A stretch of DNA of 64,000 bases from Desulfosediminicola ganghwensis (GCF_005116675.2 NZ_CP050699.1:434001-498000); one strand, 5' to 3'; positions 8,698 through 18,746 are shown, counted from the stretch's first letter. The notes: generated by a model not told the origin, from the letters alone. Made by a program: numbers and translations.

Positions 8698-8839
8698 AAC
8701 AGTTGCTCAAAGTTGTGGATTCTTGACCTGTTACCGTAGATGCCACCGTTGACACACATAATTTATTCAATCAAGACCTATACTTAAAACAATTTACGCT
8801 CTCTTTATCAGAAGAAGTGAAAAGCTGTAACAGTGACAA

Positions 8840-9712
8840 TTACACATTTTCCCTACCCAGCCATCGAAAGTGCAGAGAACCATGGTTGCAGCTCTGGACA
8901 CACTCTCCACAGTTCCAGCAATACGCTCCCGATGCTTCACCGAGACTGGGCCGAATGCCCATGGGGCAACTATAATCACAGATTTTACAGGCGGTGCAGC
9001 TCTCTTGCTCCCGAACAACCCTCAGGCGGCGACGAGTACCTATCAGCGCCAGTAGAGCTCCGAGCGGGCAAAAGCTGCGGCAATAACAGCGACGGGTAAA
9101 AAGCTCCAATGCCAGAACAATCAACAGGATCCCCCCTTCCAGTGCCAGCTTATGAAAAAAGACCAGCATCATCAGTTCGCGGCCGATAAGGCCGGGCGGA
9201 GAGAGAAATACAAAGAGCGGTGCCCCAAGAATGAGGCTGACCAGAATCTCCACAATCAGGGTGAACCAGAGCACTTTTTTGGCAACAACCAGTCGATTGT
9301 ACAAAAAGCGTTGTTTAATGATTTTTCTGCGACCCAGCTCAATCAGCTCCAGAAAGAAGCTCACCGGGCAAAGCCATGAACAGAAGACCCGGCCAAGGCA
9401 GAGAGCGATCAATACCGGGATCAGCATACCTATCAGTGATGGCAGATAGATGCCCCTGGTAATAAGCAGCGATTCAAGCCCCTCCAGCGGTGATACAAAC
9501 CAGAGATCACCGACTCCCAGGGACTGGTACCAACCCTGAATGAAATTGATATGGAAATGAAAATTCAGCAGCGGGTTCATTGCTATAAGTAAAAAGGCCA
9601 GCGTCAGAACCAGCAGCCTGAGCCTTCCCCACCTGAAACCTGCCCGTCTTTCCCCATGGTGGTGTTGCTTGATTTCAGTAGAAGACTCAACATCGCTCAC
9701 CGGCTGCATCAT
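8840..9712 (-). CDS. napH: Quinol dehydrogenase membrane component NapH
   Basis: Integral membrane iron-sulfur protein that, with NapG, oxidises menaquinol and feeds electrons to periplasmic nitrate reductase. The 290-residue product has several membrane segments (about 28-46, 78-105, 140-175 and 185-202). Two C-terminal [4Fe-4S] motifs follow: CTACKICDYSCPMG and CWNCGECVQSC. The membrane-embedded CxxxCP motif (SWLCPVS, FCPLG) of the NapH/NosR/RdxA group is present. Its ATG directly follows the napG stop codon, so the two are translationally coupled. Confidence 0.92.
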   Translation of the reverse strand: MMQPVSDVESSTEIKQHHHGERRAGFRWGRLRLLVLTLAFLLIAMNPLLNFHFHINFIQGWYQSLGVGDLWFVSPLEGLESLLITRGIYLPSLIGMLIPVLIALCLGRVFCSWLCPVSFFLELIELGRRKIIKQRFLYNRLVVAKKVLWFTLIVEILVSLILGAPLFVFLSPPGLIGRELMMLVFFHKLALEGGILLIVLALELFTRRCYCRSFCPLGALLALIGTRRRLRVVREQESCTACKICDYSCPMGIRPSLGEASGAYCWNCGECVQSCNHGSLHFRWLGRENV

Positions 9713-10312
9713 CTACTCCCCCTCGGCCCCGGCATAGATGGGTTCGACATTGATCGCCTTGAACCCGTTGCCATCCGTCACCGGGCAGGCATGGGTGCAG
9801 AGGCCACATCCCGTACAATGGTTTTCGTCGACCACCGGGCGCAGTTGATCCAGCCGGATCGCTTTTTCCACATAAGGGCACTTGTCGTAACAGGTTCTGC
9901 AGAGACTCACCCCCGCATAGGTATAGCAGGTGAAGGTGTTAATCACCGCAAGCCCCATCCGGGTCTCCTGCTGGCGTATCGGCAGCAGGCTACCGGTGGG
10001 GCAGACCACAACGCATTTCATACAGAGATAACAGGGAATTTTTTCCGCCTCGACAAGTGGTGTGCCCGCATGGATCCCATGCCGGATATCAAGCATGATG
10101 ATTGATCGATATGGACACACCTCAACGCACCGGCCACAGCGAATGCACCTGGCAGGAAATTGTTTCTCCGAGACAGCACCCGGCGGCCGCAACCGATTTG
10201 TCTGTACCGGGCTTGCAACCAGCCCGGCAGTGGCTGGCGATGTTGCGACAGCCTCTGTTGCGGCAGCGATAAGCCCCGAAACTATCAGACGAAAAAAATC
10301 ACGCCGGGTCAC
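9713..10312 (-). CDS. napG: Ferredoxin-type protein NapG
   Basis: Periplasmic iron-sulfur partner of NapH. The 199-residue product starts with a twin-arginine signal (TRRDFFRLIVSGL) and carries four [4Fe-4S] clusters: CIRCGRCVEVCP, CYLCMKCVVVCP, CRTCYDKCP and CTGCGLCTHACP. Length and order match NapG. The ATG overlaps the napD stop by 4 bp. Confidence 0.93.
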   Translation of the reverse strand: MTRRDFFRLIVSGLIAAATEAVATSPATAGLVASPVQTNRLRPPGAVSEKQFPARCIRCGRCVEVCPYRSIIMLDIRHGIHAGTPLVEAEKIPCYLCMKCVVVCPTGSLLPIRQQETRMGLAVINTFTCYTYAGVSLCRTCYDKCPYVEKAIRLDQLRPVVDENHCTGCGLCTHACPVTDGNGFKAINVEPIYAGAEGE

Positions 10313-10614
10313 GAGCCTTCATCAGAAGCCAGTTTAAAACCGAAGGGCCTGGCCAGACTCTCACCCTGTGCCAACTGCGCCGCCTCGTCTTCGGCGTTTA
10401 AATAGGTCATTCCCACGTTAAGAACATCCTCATTCCCGGTTATCAGCGCAATCACCTTTTCCATCTCTTCAGAAGTTGTGGTGTCGAGAACCGCCACTAC
10501 ATTGCCTGCCCTGTCGTGTCCGAAAATATCTACACTTTCAAGCTGCTGCAGTCTCTTCATTACTCTCCAGGTTCTCTCAGGAATACTGGAAATAACAACT
10601 CCGCTGATCGGCAT
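10309..10614 (-). CDS. napD: Nitrate reductase assembly chaperone NapD
   Basis: A 101-residue cytoplasmic chaperone that binds the NapA Tat signal peptide. The ferredoxin-like beta-alpha-beta fold can be seen in ISGVVISSIPERTWRVMKRL, VDIFGHDRAGNVVAVL and EEMEKVIALITGNEDVLNVGMTY, as in other NapD proteins. It has a longer C-terminal tail than the ~85-residue enterobacterial form. GGAGG precedes the ATG. It overlaps napG by 4 bp. Confidence 0.9.
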   Translation of the reverse strand: MPISGVVISSIPERTWRVMKRLQQLESVDIFGHDRAGNVVAVLDTTTSEEMEKVIALITGNEDVLNVGMTYLNAEDEAAQLAQGESLARPFGFKLASDEGS

Positions 10615-10635
10615 AGCTTACCTCCGGCAAAAATT

Positions 10636-10728
10636 TTATGTATTCACCATGGCCTTGCCGCCTGAACTCCCGGTGGTCAATGCCTTTTGCTTCTCTATAG
10701 CTGCCACAGTCTCGGCCAGGTAACTCAC
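10636..10728 (-). CDS. Possible 30-residue peptide between napA and napD
   Basis: A GTG codon overlaps the napA stop (GTGA) and opens a 30-codon frame ending in TAA 21 bp before napD. The peptide begins MSYLAETVAAIEKQK, which is helix-prone, and ends TTGSSGGKAMVNT. There is no separate ribosome site, so translation would rely on coupling to napA. No known nap-associated peptide (NapE, NapF, NapL) matches. It may equally be a chance frame. Confidence 0.3.
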   Translation of the reverse strand: MSYLAETVAAIEKQKALTTGSSGGKAMVNT

Positions 10729-13112
10729 GCGATATACGGCTTGAGCGGTTTCGGTCCCGAGACCCGTTTTACCTGTACTGCACAGATCTTGAACTCGGGT
10801 TCAAATGAACCTGGGTCATAGGCATCTTTAGTGACTTTGTTGATCATTCGATCCTGGTGCTGATCATGCCAATAGACGAAGACCATACCTTCAAGCGGGC
10901 CTTCATACACCTTGGCGGGCAACACATTTACCCCACGGCGTGATTTCACTTCCACCATATCACCGGGCTTGATACCAAGGCGGGCGGCGTCTTTCGGATT
11001 CACCTCGACGAAGGCATACGGGTTGGCCCTCAGCAGCTCAGGTACCCGGCCTGTCATTGACATGGTGTGCCAATGGTCAACGATACGCCCTGTGGAAAGA
11101 TAGAAGGGATAGTCAGCATCCGGTGTTTCGGCCGGGTCTTCCTGCTCCCGCAGCCAGATCCAGAGCTTTCTATCTTTGTGCGCTTCCCCGTAGAACTGAT
11201 ACGGCTTGTCATCCTTTGCTTCCGTATCCGCCATCGGGTCACGCCCGCGCACAAATTTTTTCACCGTGCCGCCGGTACTGGCCCACGCTTCATCGGGTGC
11301 AGGCCACTGCACACCATCTGCCATTTTCGCAAGTACATCATACGTTGCTCCCCGCAGATCATTATCCCTGTGCGCCGTGAGCTTCTGGCTGTATTCATCC
11401 CAGATTGCCTTGGGCAGTTCGTAACCTTCTTCAAGGCCGTCAAAGCCTTCATAGCATTTCGCAATAACAGGATCGTCGAGCAGCTTGGCCAGCCTCTTGG
11501 CCCATTCCAGGACAATCCACACTTCCGGCTTAGCCCCGGCTGGTGAGTCTATGGCTTTTCTGGTCAACTGCGAACGCCGTTCGGTGCACCCGTAGACACC
11601 TGTTTTTTCGAAATGAAACGAAGTCGGCAGCAACAGGTTAGCCTTCTGGGTTGTCAGGGTTGGGAAGATATCAGTACAGACGATAAAAACATCCTCCCTG
11701 TCCATTCCCTTGTTATAGAGATTGCAGTTCGGCAAACTCTGTACCGGGCTGGTGCAGTTAATCCAGAGGGCTTTGATTTTTCCTTCGTTTACTGCCGAAA
11801 ACATCGCCATGGTGTGCAGACCAGGTTTGGGTGGAATGCGCCCTTCCGGTACGCCCCAGAGTTTTTCCACCTCGTTACGGAGTTTGTCATTGCCGACACC
11901 GCGGTGCCCCGGCAGGATATGACACAATCCCCCACCCTCGCGCACACCGCCACAGGCGTTCGGTTGGCCGGTCAGGGAGAGACTGTCCGCCCCGTCCGTG
12001 CAGAGTTGTCCGGTCAGAATGTGGAGGTTATGAACCAGATTATTCGCCCACACTCCACGCTTACGCTGGTTGAGCCCCATGGTCCAGAGGCTGAGGGTGC
12101 CTTTGGAAGTGGCAAACCATCGCGCTGCCTGACGAAGCTCATCCTGGGTAAAGGCCTTGCCACACATCTCTACCACCTTGTCCGGGGTATATTGGGCTAC
12201 CTGGCTGGCATATTCCTCAAAAGAGGCGTCCTCACCCTTACCTTTCTTGAAGCTGGTGTAATTGTCGAGAAACTCCTGGTCATACAACTTCTCTGCAATG
12301 ATTACATTGGCCATGCCGTTTAACAGCGCCAGATCCGTGCCCGGATCAAACTGCAGATGCATATCTGCGATTCGTGAGGTCTGGGACAGCCTCGGATCGA
12401 CGTTGATAATCTTGACCAGATCAGGATTATCCATCTTGCGCCGCATGATGCGCCTGAACAGCACCGGGTGCGCCTCCGCCGTGTTGGAACCGATAATAAA
12501 AAAGCAGTGCGCCTTCTCTATGTCGGAATAGCCACCAATCGGCTCATCCGCCCCGAATGAGGTCATATAGCCGCCAACGGCACTGGCCATGCAGAGCCGT
12601 GGATTCCCTTCCACATTGTTTGATTGCAGCCCGGCACGCATCACTTTCTGGAAGAAATAGGTCTCCTCTGTCAGGGCCTGGCCGGAGCCATAGTAGGCGA
12701 CAGCCTCACCGCCTCCGGCCTTGTGGGCTTCGGCAAATTTCCCCGCAGCGATATCGAGGGCTTCATCCCAGCTGATCTCTTTGAATTTGTCGGTCTTCTT
12801 TTTTCGATACATTGGCTTTGTCAACCGATCAGGATGACGCATGCAGCGCCAGAAGTACATGCCCTTCATGCAGACATAGCCGAAGTTGGTACGTGAGTCC
12901 GTGATCCCCCGAACGCCAATCGGGTTACCATCTCTGACTCCCAGATCAACCCGGCAACCAACTCCGCAGAGCCTGCAACTGCCCGGGTGCCAGGTAACAC
13001 CCTCGTCCGCCCTCACGCTATTCATGCTGTCGATTGGCAAACTCATTCCCACATAGGATGCAGCCGATAACGCTGCAGCCTTCTTGATGAAATCTCGTCT
13101 TGTCTGTGCCAT
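10725..13112 (-). CDS. napA: Periplasmic nitrate reductase catalytic subunit NapA
   Basis: Molybdenum bis-MGD enzyme reducing nitrate to nitrite in the periplasm. A Tat signal (TRRDFIKKAAALSAASYVG) is followed by the [4Fe-4S] site CRLCGVGCRVDLG...YVCMKG. The Mo-ligand Cys is in NPRLCMASAVGGY. Also present are GSNTAEAHPVLFRRI and LTGQPNACGGVREGGG, which are NapA-type rather than formate dehydrogenase motifs. The C-terminal cofactor domain contains YLSTGRIVDHWHT. I start at MAQTRRDF (GGAG 8-9 bp upstream) rather than the longer frame at 13145. About 795 residues, longer than the ~755-residue Desulfovibrio enzyme. Confidence 0.93.
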   Translation of the reverse strand: MAQTRRDFIKKAAALSAASYVGMSLPIDSMNSVRADEGVTWHPGSCRLCGVGCRVDLGVRDGNPIGVRGITDSRTNFGYVCMKGMYFWRCMRHPDRLTKPMYRKKKTDKFKEISWDEALDIAAGKFAEAHKAGGGEAVAYYGSGQALTEETYFFQKVMRAGLQSNNVEGNPRLCMASAVGGYMTSFGADEPIGGYSDIEKAHCFFIIGSNTAEAHPVLFRRIMRRKMDNPDLVKIINVDPRLSQTSRIADMHLQFDPGTDLALLNGMANVIIAEKLYDQEFLDNYTSFKKGKGEDASFEEYASQVAQYTPDKVVEMCGKAFTQDELRQAARWFATSKGTLSLWTMGLNQRKRGVWANNLVHNLHILTGQLCTDGADSLSLTGQPNACGGVREGGGLCHILPGHRGVGNDKLRNEVEKLWGVPEGRIPPKPGLHTMAMFSAVNEGKIKALWINCTSPVQSLPNCNLYNKGMDREDVFIVCTDIFPTLTTQKANLLLPTSFHFEKTGVYGCTERRSQLTRKAIDSPAGAKPEVWIVLEWAKRLAKLLDDPVIAKCYEGFDGLEEGYELPKAIWDEYSQKLTAHRDNDLRGATYDVLAKMADGVQWPAPDEAWASTGGTVKKFVRGRDPMADTEAKDDKPYQFYGEAHKDRKLWIWLREQEDPAETPDADYPFYLSTGRIVDHWHTMSMTGRVPELLRANPYAFVEVNPKDAARLGIKPGDMVEVKSRRGVNVLPAKVYEGPLEGMVFVYWHDQHQDRMINKVTKDAYDPGSFEPEFKICAVQVKRVSGPKPLKPYIA

Positions 13113-13186
13113 CTGTTCGATCTCCAGGCTATCGGCCTCCAGCAAAGGCAGGTGTTGCCAGCCGGACCGTTTTCAACAGTTATCAG

Positions 13187-13570
13187 CTACTCCTGAACCT
13201 TGAAGGTATGGGGAATATGACACTCATAACATGGTGTGTCCGGCTCCTTTTCCAGCATATCCGCATGGCAGGTCGCACAGTTGTCTCGTTGCGGGCTCAC
13301 CACAAAACTCTCGAAAGTGCCGTGGCAGAGATAACACTTGATCATCGCCACACCATGGACCGATTCATACCACTCTGCATACACACTGGGCGTTGCCTCA
13401 CTATGGCAGTCAGCACAGTCGACATACTGTTCCTGCTCGCTCAATTCCGGATGTTGTTCCTGCTCGTGGCCAGCACCGAAAACAGCGAATGGCTGCGCCA
13501 AAAGAAACAGGCTCAAAAACAACAAGGCCGCCGAAAAGATAGCGATTCTCACCATGTCTTTTTTCACCAT
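13187..13570 (-). CDS. napM: Tetraheme cytochrome c NapM
   Basis: A 127-residue secreted cytochrome with an N-terminal signal/anchor segment (about 7-32) and four CxxCH heme sites: CADCH, CYLCH, CATCH and CYECH. It heads the nap cluster, as NapM does in Desulfovibrio-type napCMADGH, and probably relays electrons from the membrane to NapA. No napC precedes it here, so NapGH is the likely quinol oxidase. ATG follows GAGG. Confidence 0.82.
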   Translation of the reverse strand: MVKKDMVRIAIFSAALLFLSLFLLAQPFAVFGAGHEQEQHPELSEQEQYVDCADCHSEATPSVYAEWYESVHGVAMIKCYLCHGTFESFVVSPQRDNCATCHADMLEKEPDTPCYECHIPHTFKVQE

Positions 13571-13779
13571 GACCTCCTCATTAAATTCAGCAAATTGACA
13601 CCATCATGTTTGCACGACAACTGGCATCCGTTACGGCACATGATTCATTATATGCGCGGCGTTTTCTTTAATCCAGAAATGAGTTAGGGTCGGGGCGGAG
13701 CAGATAGAAGATAGGCTTTGAAAGGCAGTAAATACTTTGAATCAGATGGAATTGTCGCTAAAGCATAGAAGACAACAGA

Positions 13780-13809
13780 CACTGTCGGCAAAAAAAGCTG
13801 CCGACAGTG
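13780..13809 (-). terminator. Stem-loop terminator
   Basis: An 11-bp perfect stem CACTGTCGGCA / TGCCGACAGTG with an A-rich 8-nt loop, just after the 3' end of the minus-strand dehydrogenase gene. It lacks a strong T-run on minus, so its efficiency is uncertain. Confidence 0.6.
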
Positions 13810-13845
13810 CCTGAAGAGGTTGCAATTGTGACCTGTAGTGAACGA

Positions 13846-14724
13846 TCAGCGATAGAGTTTAAACAGGGCCTGGGTTCCGTTATCCGCGCCACCCTCTTCA
13901 GCCAACTTCTGGTACAGCTGGCGGGCCAGTTTCAAGCCAGGCAGGTCGAGACCCATGGCATCTGCAGATTCAATGGCAATGGTCATGTCCTTGATGAAGT
14001 GCTTGACAAAAAAGCCCGGGGCATAGTCGCCATCGATAATTCGCGGGGCAAGGTTGGAAAGAGACCAGCTGCCGGCAGCACCCGTCTCGATACTCTTGAG
14101 CACATTTTTCGGATCAAGTCCTGATTTTTCCGCATAGGCAAGGGACTCGCAGATACCCATCATTCCGGCAGCGATGGCGATCTGGTTGCACATTTTAGTG
14201 TGCTGACCGCTGCCCGCTTTGCCTTGATAAACGATATTTTTGCCCATCAGCTCAAACAATGCCAGGACCGCTGCAAAAGCTGCCTCTTCACCTCCCACCA
14301 TAATGGAGAGCCGTGCTTCGCGGGCACCGATATCTCCGCCGGAAACAGGAGCATCCAGGGAGTGAAGATTCTTTTTCTCAGCCTCAGCAAAAATGCGTGC
14401 CGCCAGATCTGGTCTGGAAGTGGTCATATCGACCACATAGCCGCCTTCTTTCATGTTGGCAAGAATTCCGCTCTCACCCAGATACACCTCTTCTACATCG
14501 GGCGGAAAACCGACAATGGTAAAAATCACCTGGCATTTTGCCGCAAGTGATGCCACTGAATCTTCCCAGACTGCACCTTCAGCCACCAAGTCTTCAGCTT
14601 TCGCCTTGGTGCGGGTATATATATGGGTGGTACAACCACCGTTCATTAAATGACGAGCCATGCTTTTGCCCATCACTCCGATGCCGATAAAACCTACGGT
14701 TGTCTGCTGTGGTTCCAATACCAT
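13846..14724 (-). CDS. 3-hydroxyisobutyrate dehydrogenase-family NAD(P) oxidoreductase
   Basis: A 292-residue beta-hydroxyacid dehydrogenase. Rossmann start GFIGIGVMGKSMARHL, DAPVSGGDIGAREARLSIMVGG substrate motif (about residue 122), and GSGQHTKMCNQ with the catalytic Lys (about 170). Candidate substrates include tartronate semialdehyde, 3-hydroxyisobutyrate, succinic semialdehyde and glyoxylate; the sequence does not decide. It stands alone between the nap cluster and a lipoprotein gene. Confidence 0.88.
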   Translation of the reverse strand: MVLEPQQTTVGFIGIGVMGKSMARHLMNGGCTTHIYTRTKAKAEDLVAEGAVWEDSVASLAAKCQVIFTIVGFPPDVEEVYLGESGILANMKEGGYVVDMTTSRPDLAARIFAEAEKKNLHSLDAPVSGGDIGAREARLSIMVGGEEAAFAAVLALFELMGKNIVYQGKAGSGQHTKMCNQIAIAAGMMGICESLAYAEKSGLDPKNVLKSIETGAAGSWSLSNLAPRIIDGDYAPGFFVKHFIKDMTIAIESADAMGLDLPGLKLARQLYQKLAEEGGADNGTQALFKLYR

Positions 14725-14932
14725 GATGTCTCCTGATGGTTCCTGTCGATTGAGCTATTCAACCTGTTTCATAACGCTGTGACGCCGATATTTCTGCTGA
14801 CTGCTCCTTGAGTCGTGCCACTTCCTTTCGGGCGGAATTTCGTCTCCAAGGACCTGGTAATACCAGCGAATTCAAAAAATAACAAACATTGCGGTACCCG
14901 GCAATAGCTGTCGTGCCGACTTCCAGGCATAA

Positions 14933-15484
14933 TCAGATAGGCGGGTACTGGGACAAAATAGAGCTAACCATTTTGTTGACGAATTCTGTCGTCTTTTCGG
15001 GAGTGGGGTTGCTGCTGACGATCTCCGAGCCGGTACCACGCCAGATCAGGGCTCCGGTCCGGGCGTCATAAAAGTCGATTACCAGGATACCAACATCGTA
15101 CTGGCGTATCATTCCACCCGTACCAAAAGCAACACCGCTGTAGCGGTAACTCCTGCCATAACCATAACCGACACTGGTAGAATACGGCTCGGACTGAATG
15201 CGTGTTTCAATCCGGTAATTATAGGTGACAAGAAAATCAGGAGCACCAGGGAAAAGCCCACGACCAGCAAGCCCGGCATTTATTGCCTGCTGAAAGCGCT
15301 CATGCAGCAAGGGGTTCTGAACCCGCATGTCTTCACTGGTAGAAGCTGCAGGCTGCTGCCAATGATAGCTGCGATATTGAGAAAAATTTGTACCAGGTTT
15401 GTAATCCTGATTGACCCGCACAGTGGAGCAACCTCCCAAGAGCAGAGCAAAGGCCGCTAAGCAGCAGACAAGCATGTTCTTCAT
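14933..15484 (-). CDS. DUF4136 outer-membrane-type lipoprotein
   Basis: A 183-residue lipoprotein. The signal MKNMLVCCLAAFALLLGGC has a lipobox ending LLGGC, so the lipidated Cys is residue 19. The mature part has the DUF4136 pattern: VRVNQDYKPGTNFSQYRSYHW, DFLVTYNYRIETR, GILVIDFYDARTGALIWRG. The ATG at 15484 was chosen over the longer frame because GGAGGGG precedes it. Role unknown; family members sit in the envelope. Confidence 0.85.
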   Translation of the reverse strand: MKNMLVCCLAAFALLLGGCSTVRVNQDYKPGTNFSQYRSYHWQQPAASTSEDMRVQNPLLHERFQQAINAGLAGRGLFPGAPDFLVTYNYRIETRIQSEPYSTSVGYGYGRSYRYSGVAFGTGGMIRQYDVGILVIDFYDARTGALIWRGTGSEIVSSNPTPEKTTEFVNKMVSSILSQYPPI

Positions 15485-15725
15485 ATTCCCCTCCACACTA
15501 TCTGGAAAATCTTTTGGGCAAAGCCTTTTAGCACTTTCAACACCGACACCGAACTTCTGCACATTTCCGCCTGCCACGTATCAACATTTTGCTTAAAAGA
15601 ACCGGTCTTTCACTAGATGATAATTCTTTCTACAACTGGCCGCAATTGTCCGTGAAATCACGATACCATCTGACTCCGGGCAGATTCGCCGTTCCGCTAC
15701 TATTCAGGGGAGACAACCACCCGCA

Positions 15726-16388
15726 TCAGCCGCGAATTGGTATCACATAGAGCAATATTGCAAAATAGTGAAAGATGGTACCTGCCAGCACAAAAAGATG
15801 CCAGATAGCATGATTGAATGGGATTGACTGCTTGATATAGAACGGTACGCCAAGGGTATAGCAGAGCCCTCCGATCAACAACAGCCACAAGCCCCCGGCA
15901 TCTACCGCAGAAAGCATCGGTTTAACGGCAATAACCACTGCCCAGCCCATGGCTATATAGAGAGCTATGGTGATCCAGCGCAGTCTTTTGGTTAAAAAAA
16001 TCTCCAGAATGATGCCACAAACCGCAAGCCCCCAGATTGTGCCGAAGAGCGACCATCCCCAGGGCCCACGTAAACTGACCAGGGTAAAAGGGGTATATGT
16101 TCCCGCAATCAGGAGGAAGATTGCAGAATGATCAAGAATTCTGAAAATTTCCTTGGCGCTCCTCGATTGAACCGAGTGATAAAGCGTTGAGGCAGTATAG
16201 AGCAGGATCATGGTCCCACCGAATACGCTGCAGGCAACAATATGCCATACGGTGCCATGGAGGCTGGCAAAAGCTGTCATTACCGCGAGACCGGCAATGG
16301 CCAGAAGGGCACCAATACCATGGATGACAGAGTTAGCGATCTCTTCCGGCATACTGTAACGCGGTAAAATCGCCGTTTTGGTTTTCAT
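15726..16388 (-). CDS. Hemolysin III / YqfA-family membrane protein
   Basis: A 220-residue seven-helix membrane protein of the PAQR-like hemolysin III family. Signatures are EEIANSVIHGIGALLA near the N-terminus, STLYHSVQS, LDHSAIFLLIAGTYTPF, and the C-terminal FNHAIWHLFVLAGTIFHYF. The His, Asp and Ser residues are placed as in the PAQR metal site. The name does not prove hemolytic activity; roles in lipid homeostasis are proposed for the family. Confidence 0.9.
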   Translation of the reverse strand: MKTKTAILPRYSMPEEIANSVIHGIGALLAIAGLAVMTAFASLHGTVWHIVACSVFGGTMILLYTASTLYHSVQSRSAKEIFRILDHSAIFLLIAGTYTPFTLVSLRGPWGWSLFGTIWGLAVCGIILEIFLTKRLRWITIALYIAMGWAVVIAVKPMLSAVDAGGLWLLLIGGLCYTLGVPFYIKQSIPFNHAIWHLFVLAGTIFHYFAILLYVIPIRG

Positions 16389-16770
16389 AATATATCCAGA
16401 AATATATAGGTTATCAGCAGCATACGAATTATTGCCGCCAGAATACTTCGTTTCGATCAGTCCATAGTACGCTTTAATTCTGAACGCGCCAATAATTTCC
16501 GTACAACAATCTGCGTTTCAGGCCAATGCCGGACCCCTCTGCCTATTTCCGGAACAGACCCTCTAGCCAACGAAACGACCTACCAACCTGATATATATCA
16601 TATATCTATAGAAATGAGAGAACAATGCAGTTCAGACACTGCAACATTCATTTTCCATCATTACCGATATTTCCACACTGTTCAACAACACCTTTTTTAT
16701 GTTATTGTATTGACATTATCTGCAGTTGTTTGCGCAATGATAACCCGCTCTTTTTTACCTGGGATAGTAC
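16389..16770. other. Divergent intergenic region with AT-rich palindrome
   Basis: A 382-bp spacer between the divergent hemolysin III gene and the acetoacetyl-CoA synthetase gene. It contains a perfect 12-bp palindrome TGATATATATCA (16589-16600), which could bind a regulator of either gene. No coding frame stands out and no clear -35/-10 pair could be fixed. Confidence 0.35.
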
Positions 16771-18729
16771 ATGACACAATCCAAACCTCTCTGGGTTCCG
16801 GATCGCGAAAGAACTGAAAACAGTCTGCTCAAAGCCTTCATGCGATTTGTCGGCCAACAGCTCGGTGCACCAATTGAAGACTACTCAAGGCTCTATGACT
16901 GGTCAATTTCCGACTCGCCGGCATTCTGGTCGGCCTTGTGGGACTTTTGCGGTGTGATTGGTGACAAGGGTGTAAAAATTCTCGACCGTGGTAACGAGAT
17001 TGAGCGGGCATGCTGGTTCAGTGATGCAAAACTTAACTTTGCTGAAAACCTGTTGAAAAGACGAGACGATGAGCCTGCCCTTATCTTTTACGCAGAAGAC
17101 AAGGTGCACTACAACCTCAGTTTCAATGAGCTGTATAACCAGACTGCCGCTATGGCCGCCTGGCTGAAATCAATCGGTATTGAACCTGGCGACAGGGTCG
17201 CCGCATATCTGCCGAACATGCCGGAGACGGTGGTCGCCATGCTGGCGGCAACCAGTATCGGAGCAATCTGGAGCTCAACTTCGCCCGATTTCGGCTTCGA
17301 GAGCGTAGTGGACCGCTTTGGCCAGATAGAACCCAAGGTGCTTTTTCGGGTTGATGGATATTTTTACAACGGCAAAACCATTGATCTGGGTGAGCGCGGG
17401 GAACGTATCATCCAGGCCTTACCTTCGATAGCGCATGATGTGCTGGTGCCGCTGCTGAAGAGGTCTTCTGAATCATCGCGCCCATGTCCTGCATCCACCG
17501 AGAAGTGGGGAGAGCTCCTTGAACGATTTGCGGGCAGTGAGTTGCAGTTCGAACGTCGGCCCTTCAACATCCCGTTGTGCATTCTCTACTCTTCCGGAAC
17601 CACCGGAAAACCGAAATGCATAACCCATAAGGCCGGCGGTGTATTGCTGCAGCATTTGAAGGAGCATCAGCTTCATTGCGATATACAGCCAGGTGACCGT
17701 GTTTTTTACTTTACGACCTGTGGCTGGATGATGTGGAACTGGCTGGTAAGCGCACTTGGTTCCGAGGCTTCGCTCGTTCTCTATGATGGTTCTCCATTCT
17801 CACCGGATAACGAGATACTTTGGCGATTGGCCGAAAAAGAGAGCATTACTCTTTTTGGAACGTCTGCCAAGTATATAGATACCATGAAAAAGTTGGAGAT
17901 GGTGCCGGTGGAGCGCGTTCACCTCCCCTCCCTGCGAACGCTTTGCTCCACCGGCTCCGTCCTCACTCCGGAAAGTTTTGACTATGTATATGAGTCAATA
18001 AAAAGAGATATTTGCCTTTCTTCAATATCAGGGGGCACCGACATCATTTCCTGCTTTGTGCTCGGCAATCCGATCTTGCCTGTATATCGTGGAGAATGTC
18101 AATGCCGCGGCCTTGGTATGGCCGTTCAGGTATACAATGCAGAAGGAGAAGCTGTGGTGAACGAAAAGGGCGAGCTGGTTTGTACCCGAACATTTCCCTC
18201 TCAGCCCGTATACTTCTGGAATGACCGTAACGGCAACAAATATCACAATGCATATTTCGCCAGGTTTCAAAATGTATGGTATCACGGAGACTATGTCAAA
18301 CTGACTCCCAACGGCGGTGTGATCATATACGGCCGCTCCGATGCCACACTGAACCCTGGCGGCGTGCGTATCGGCACCGCAGAAATTTACAGATATGTAG
18401 AAGACTTGGATGAAGTTGCCGAGTCAATAGTTGTGGCCCAGGACTGGCAGAACGACCAGCGCATAATCCTCTTCGTGGTACTGCGGAACGGTACTGAACT
18501 CACTGACAAATTGACCGAAAAAATAAAAACAACCCTGCGGGAAAAATGCAGCCCCCGTCACGTGCCTGCCAAAGTGGTGCAAATTGATGAGATCCCAAGA
18601 ACAAAATCTGGTAAAATAGTTGAACTCGCTGTTCGGGAGATTATTCATAACCGGGATGTGAAGAACATCGGCTCACTGGCCAACCCTGAAGCCCTGGAAG
18701 CATTCAGGGATATTCCTGAACTCAGGTAA
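16771..18729 (+). CDS. aacS: Acetoacetyl-CoA synthetase
   Basis: Activates acetoacetate to acetoacetyl-CoA with ATP. The 652-residue ANL-superfamily enzyme has the N-terminal cap ([24 protein letters not shown]) and [11 protein letters not shown]. The P-loop [14 protein letters not shown] lies near residue 272, then [21 protein letters not shown] and [21 protein letters not shown]. The catalytic Lys is in [14 protein letters not shown] near the C-terminus. The TDIISCF segment and length favour acetoacetate over acetate. It is followed after 17 bp by a macro-domain gene. A thiolase and an SDR reductase at the right end of the window use the same C4 intermediates. Confidence 0.92.
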   Translation: MTQSKPLWVPDRERTENSLLKAFMRFVGQQLGAPIEDYSRLYDWSISDSPAFWSALWDFCGVIGDKGVKILDRGNEIERACWFSDAKLNFAENLLKRRDDEPALIFYAEDKVHYNLSFNELYNQTAAMAAWLKSIGIEPGDRVAAYLPNMPETVVAMLAATSIGAIWSSTSPDFGFESVVDRFGQIEPKVLFRVDGYFYNGKTIDLGERGERIIQALPSIAHDVLVPLLKRSSESSRPCPASTEKWGELLERFAGSELQFERRPFNIPLCILYSSGTTGKPKCITHKAGGVLLQHLKEHQLHCDIQPGDRVFYFTTCGWMMWNWLVSALGSEASLVLYDGSPFSPDNEILWRLAEKESITLFGTSAKYIDTMKKLEMVPVERVHLPSLRTLCSTGSVLTPESFDYVYESIKRDICLSSISGGTDIISCFVLGNPILPVYRGECQCRGLGMAVQVYNAEGEAVVNEKGELVCTRTFPSQPVYFWNDRNGNKYHNAYFARFQNVWYHGDYVKLTPNGGVIIYGRSDATLNPGGVRIGTAEIYRYVEDLDEVAESIVVAQDWQNDQRIILFVVLRNGTELTDKLTEKIKTTLREKCSPRHVPAKVVQIDEIPRTKSGKIVELAVREIIHNRDVKNIGSLANPEALEAFRDIPELR

Positions 18730-18746
18730 TTCATCCAGGAGTTTTT

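Noticed and set aside
14805-14820. Sigma-54-like element (TGGCACGACTCAAGGA on minus) upstream of the 3-hydroxyisobutyrate-type dehydrogenase
   Set aside because: The -24 half is perfect, but the -12 half reads AAGGA instead of TTGCW and lacks the essential GC.
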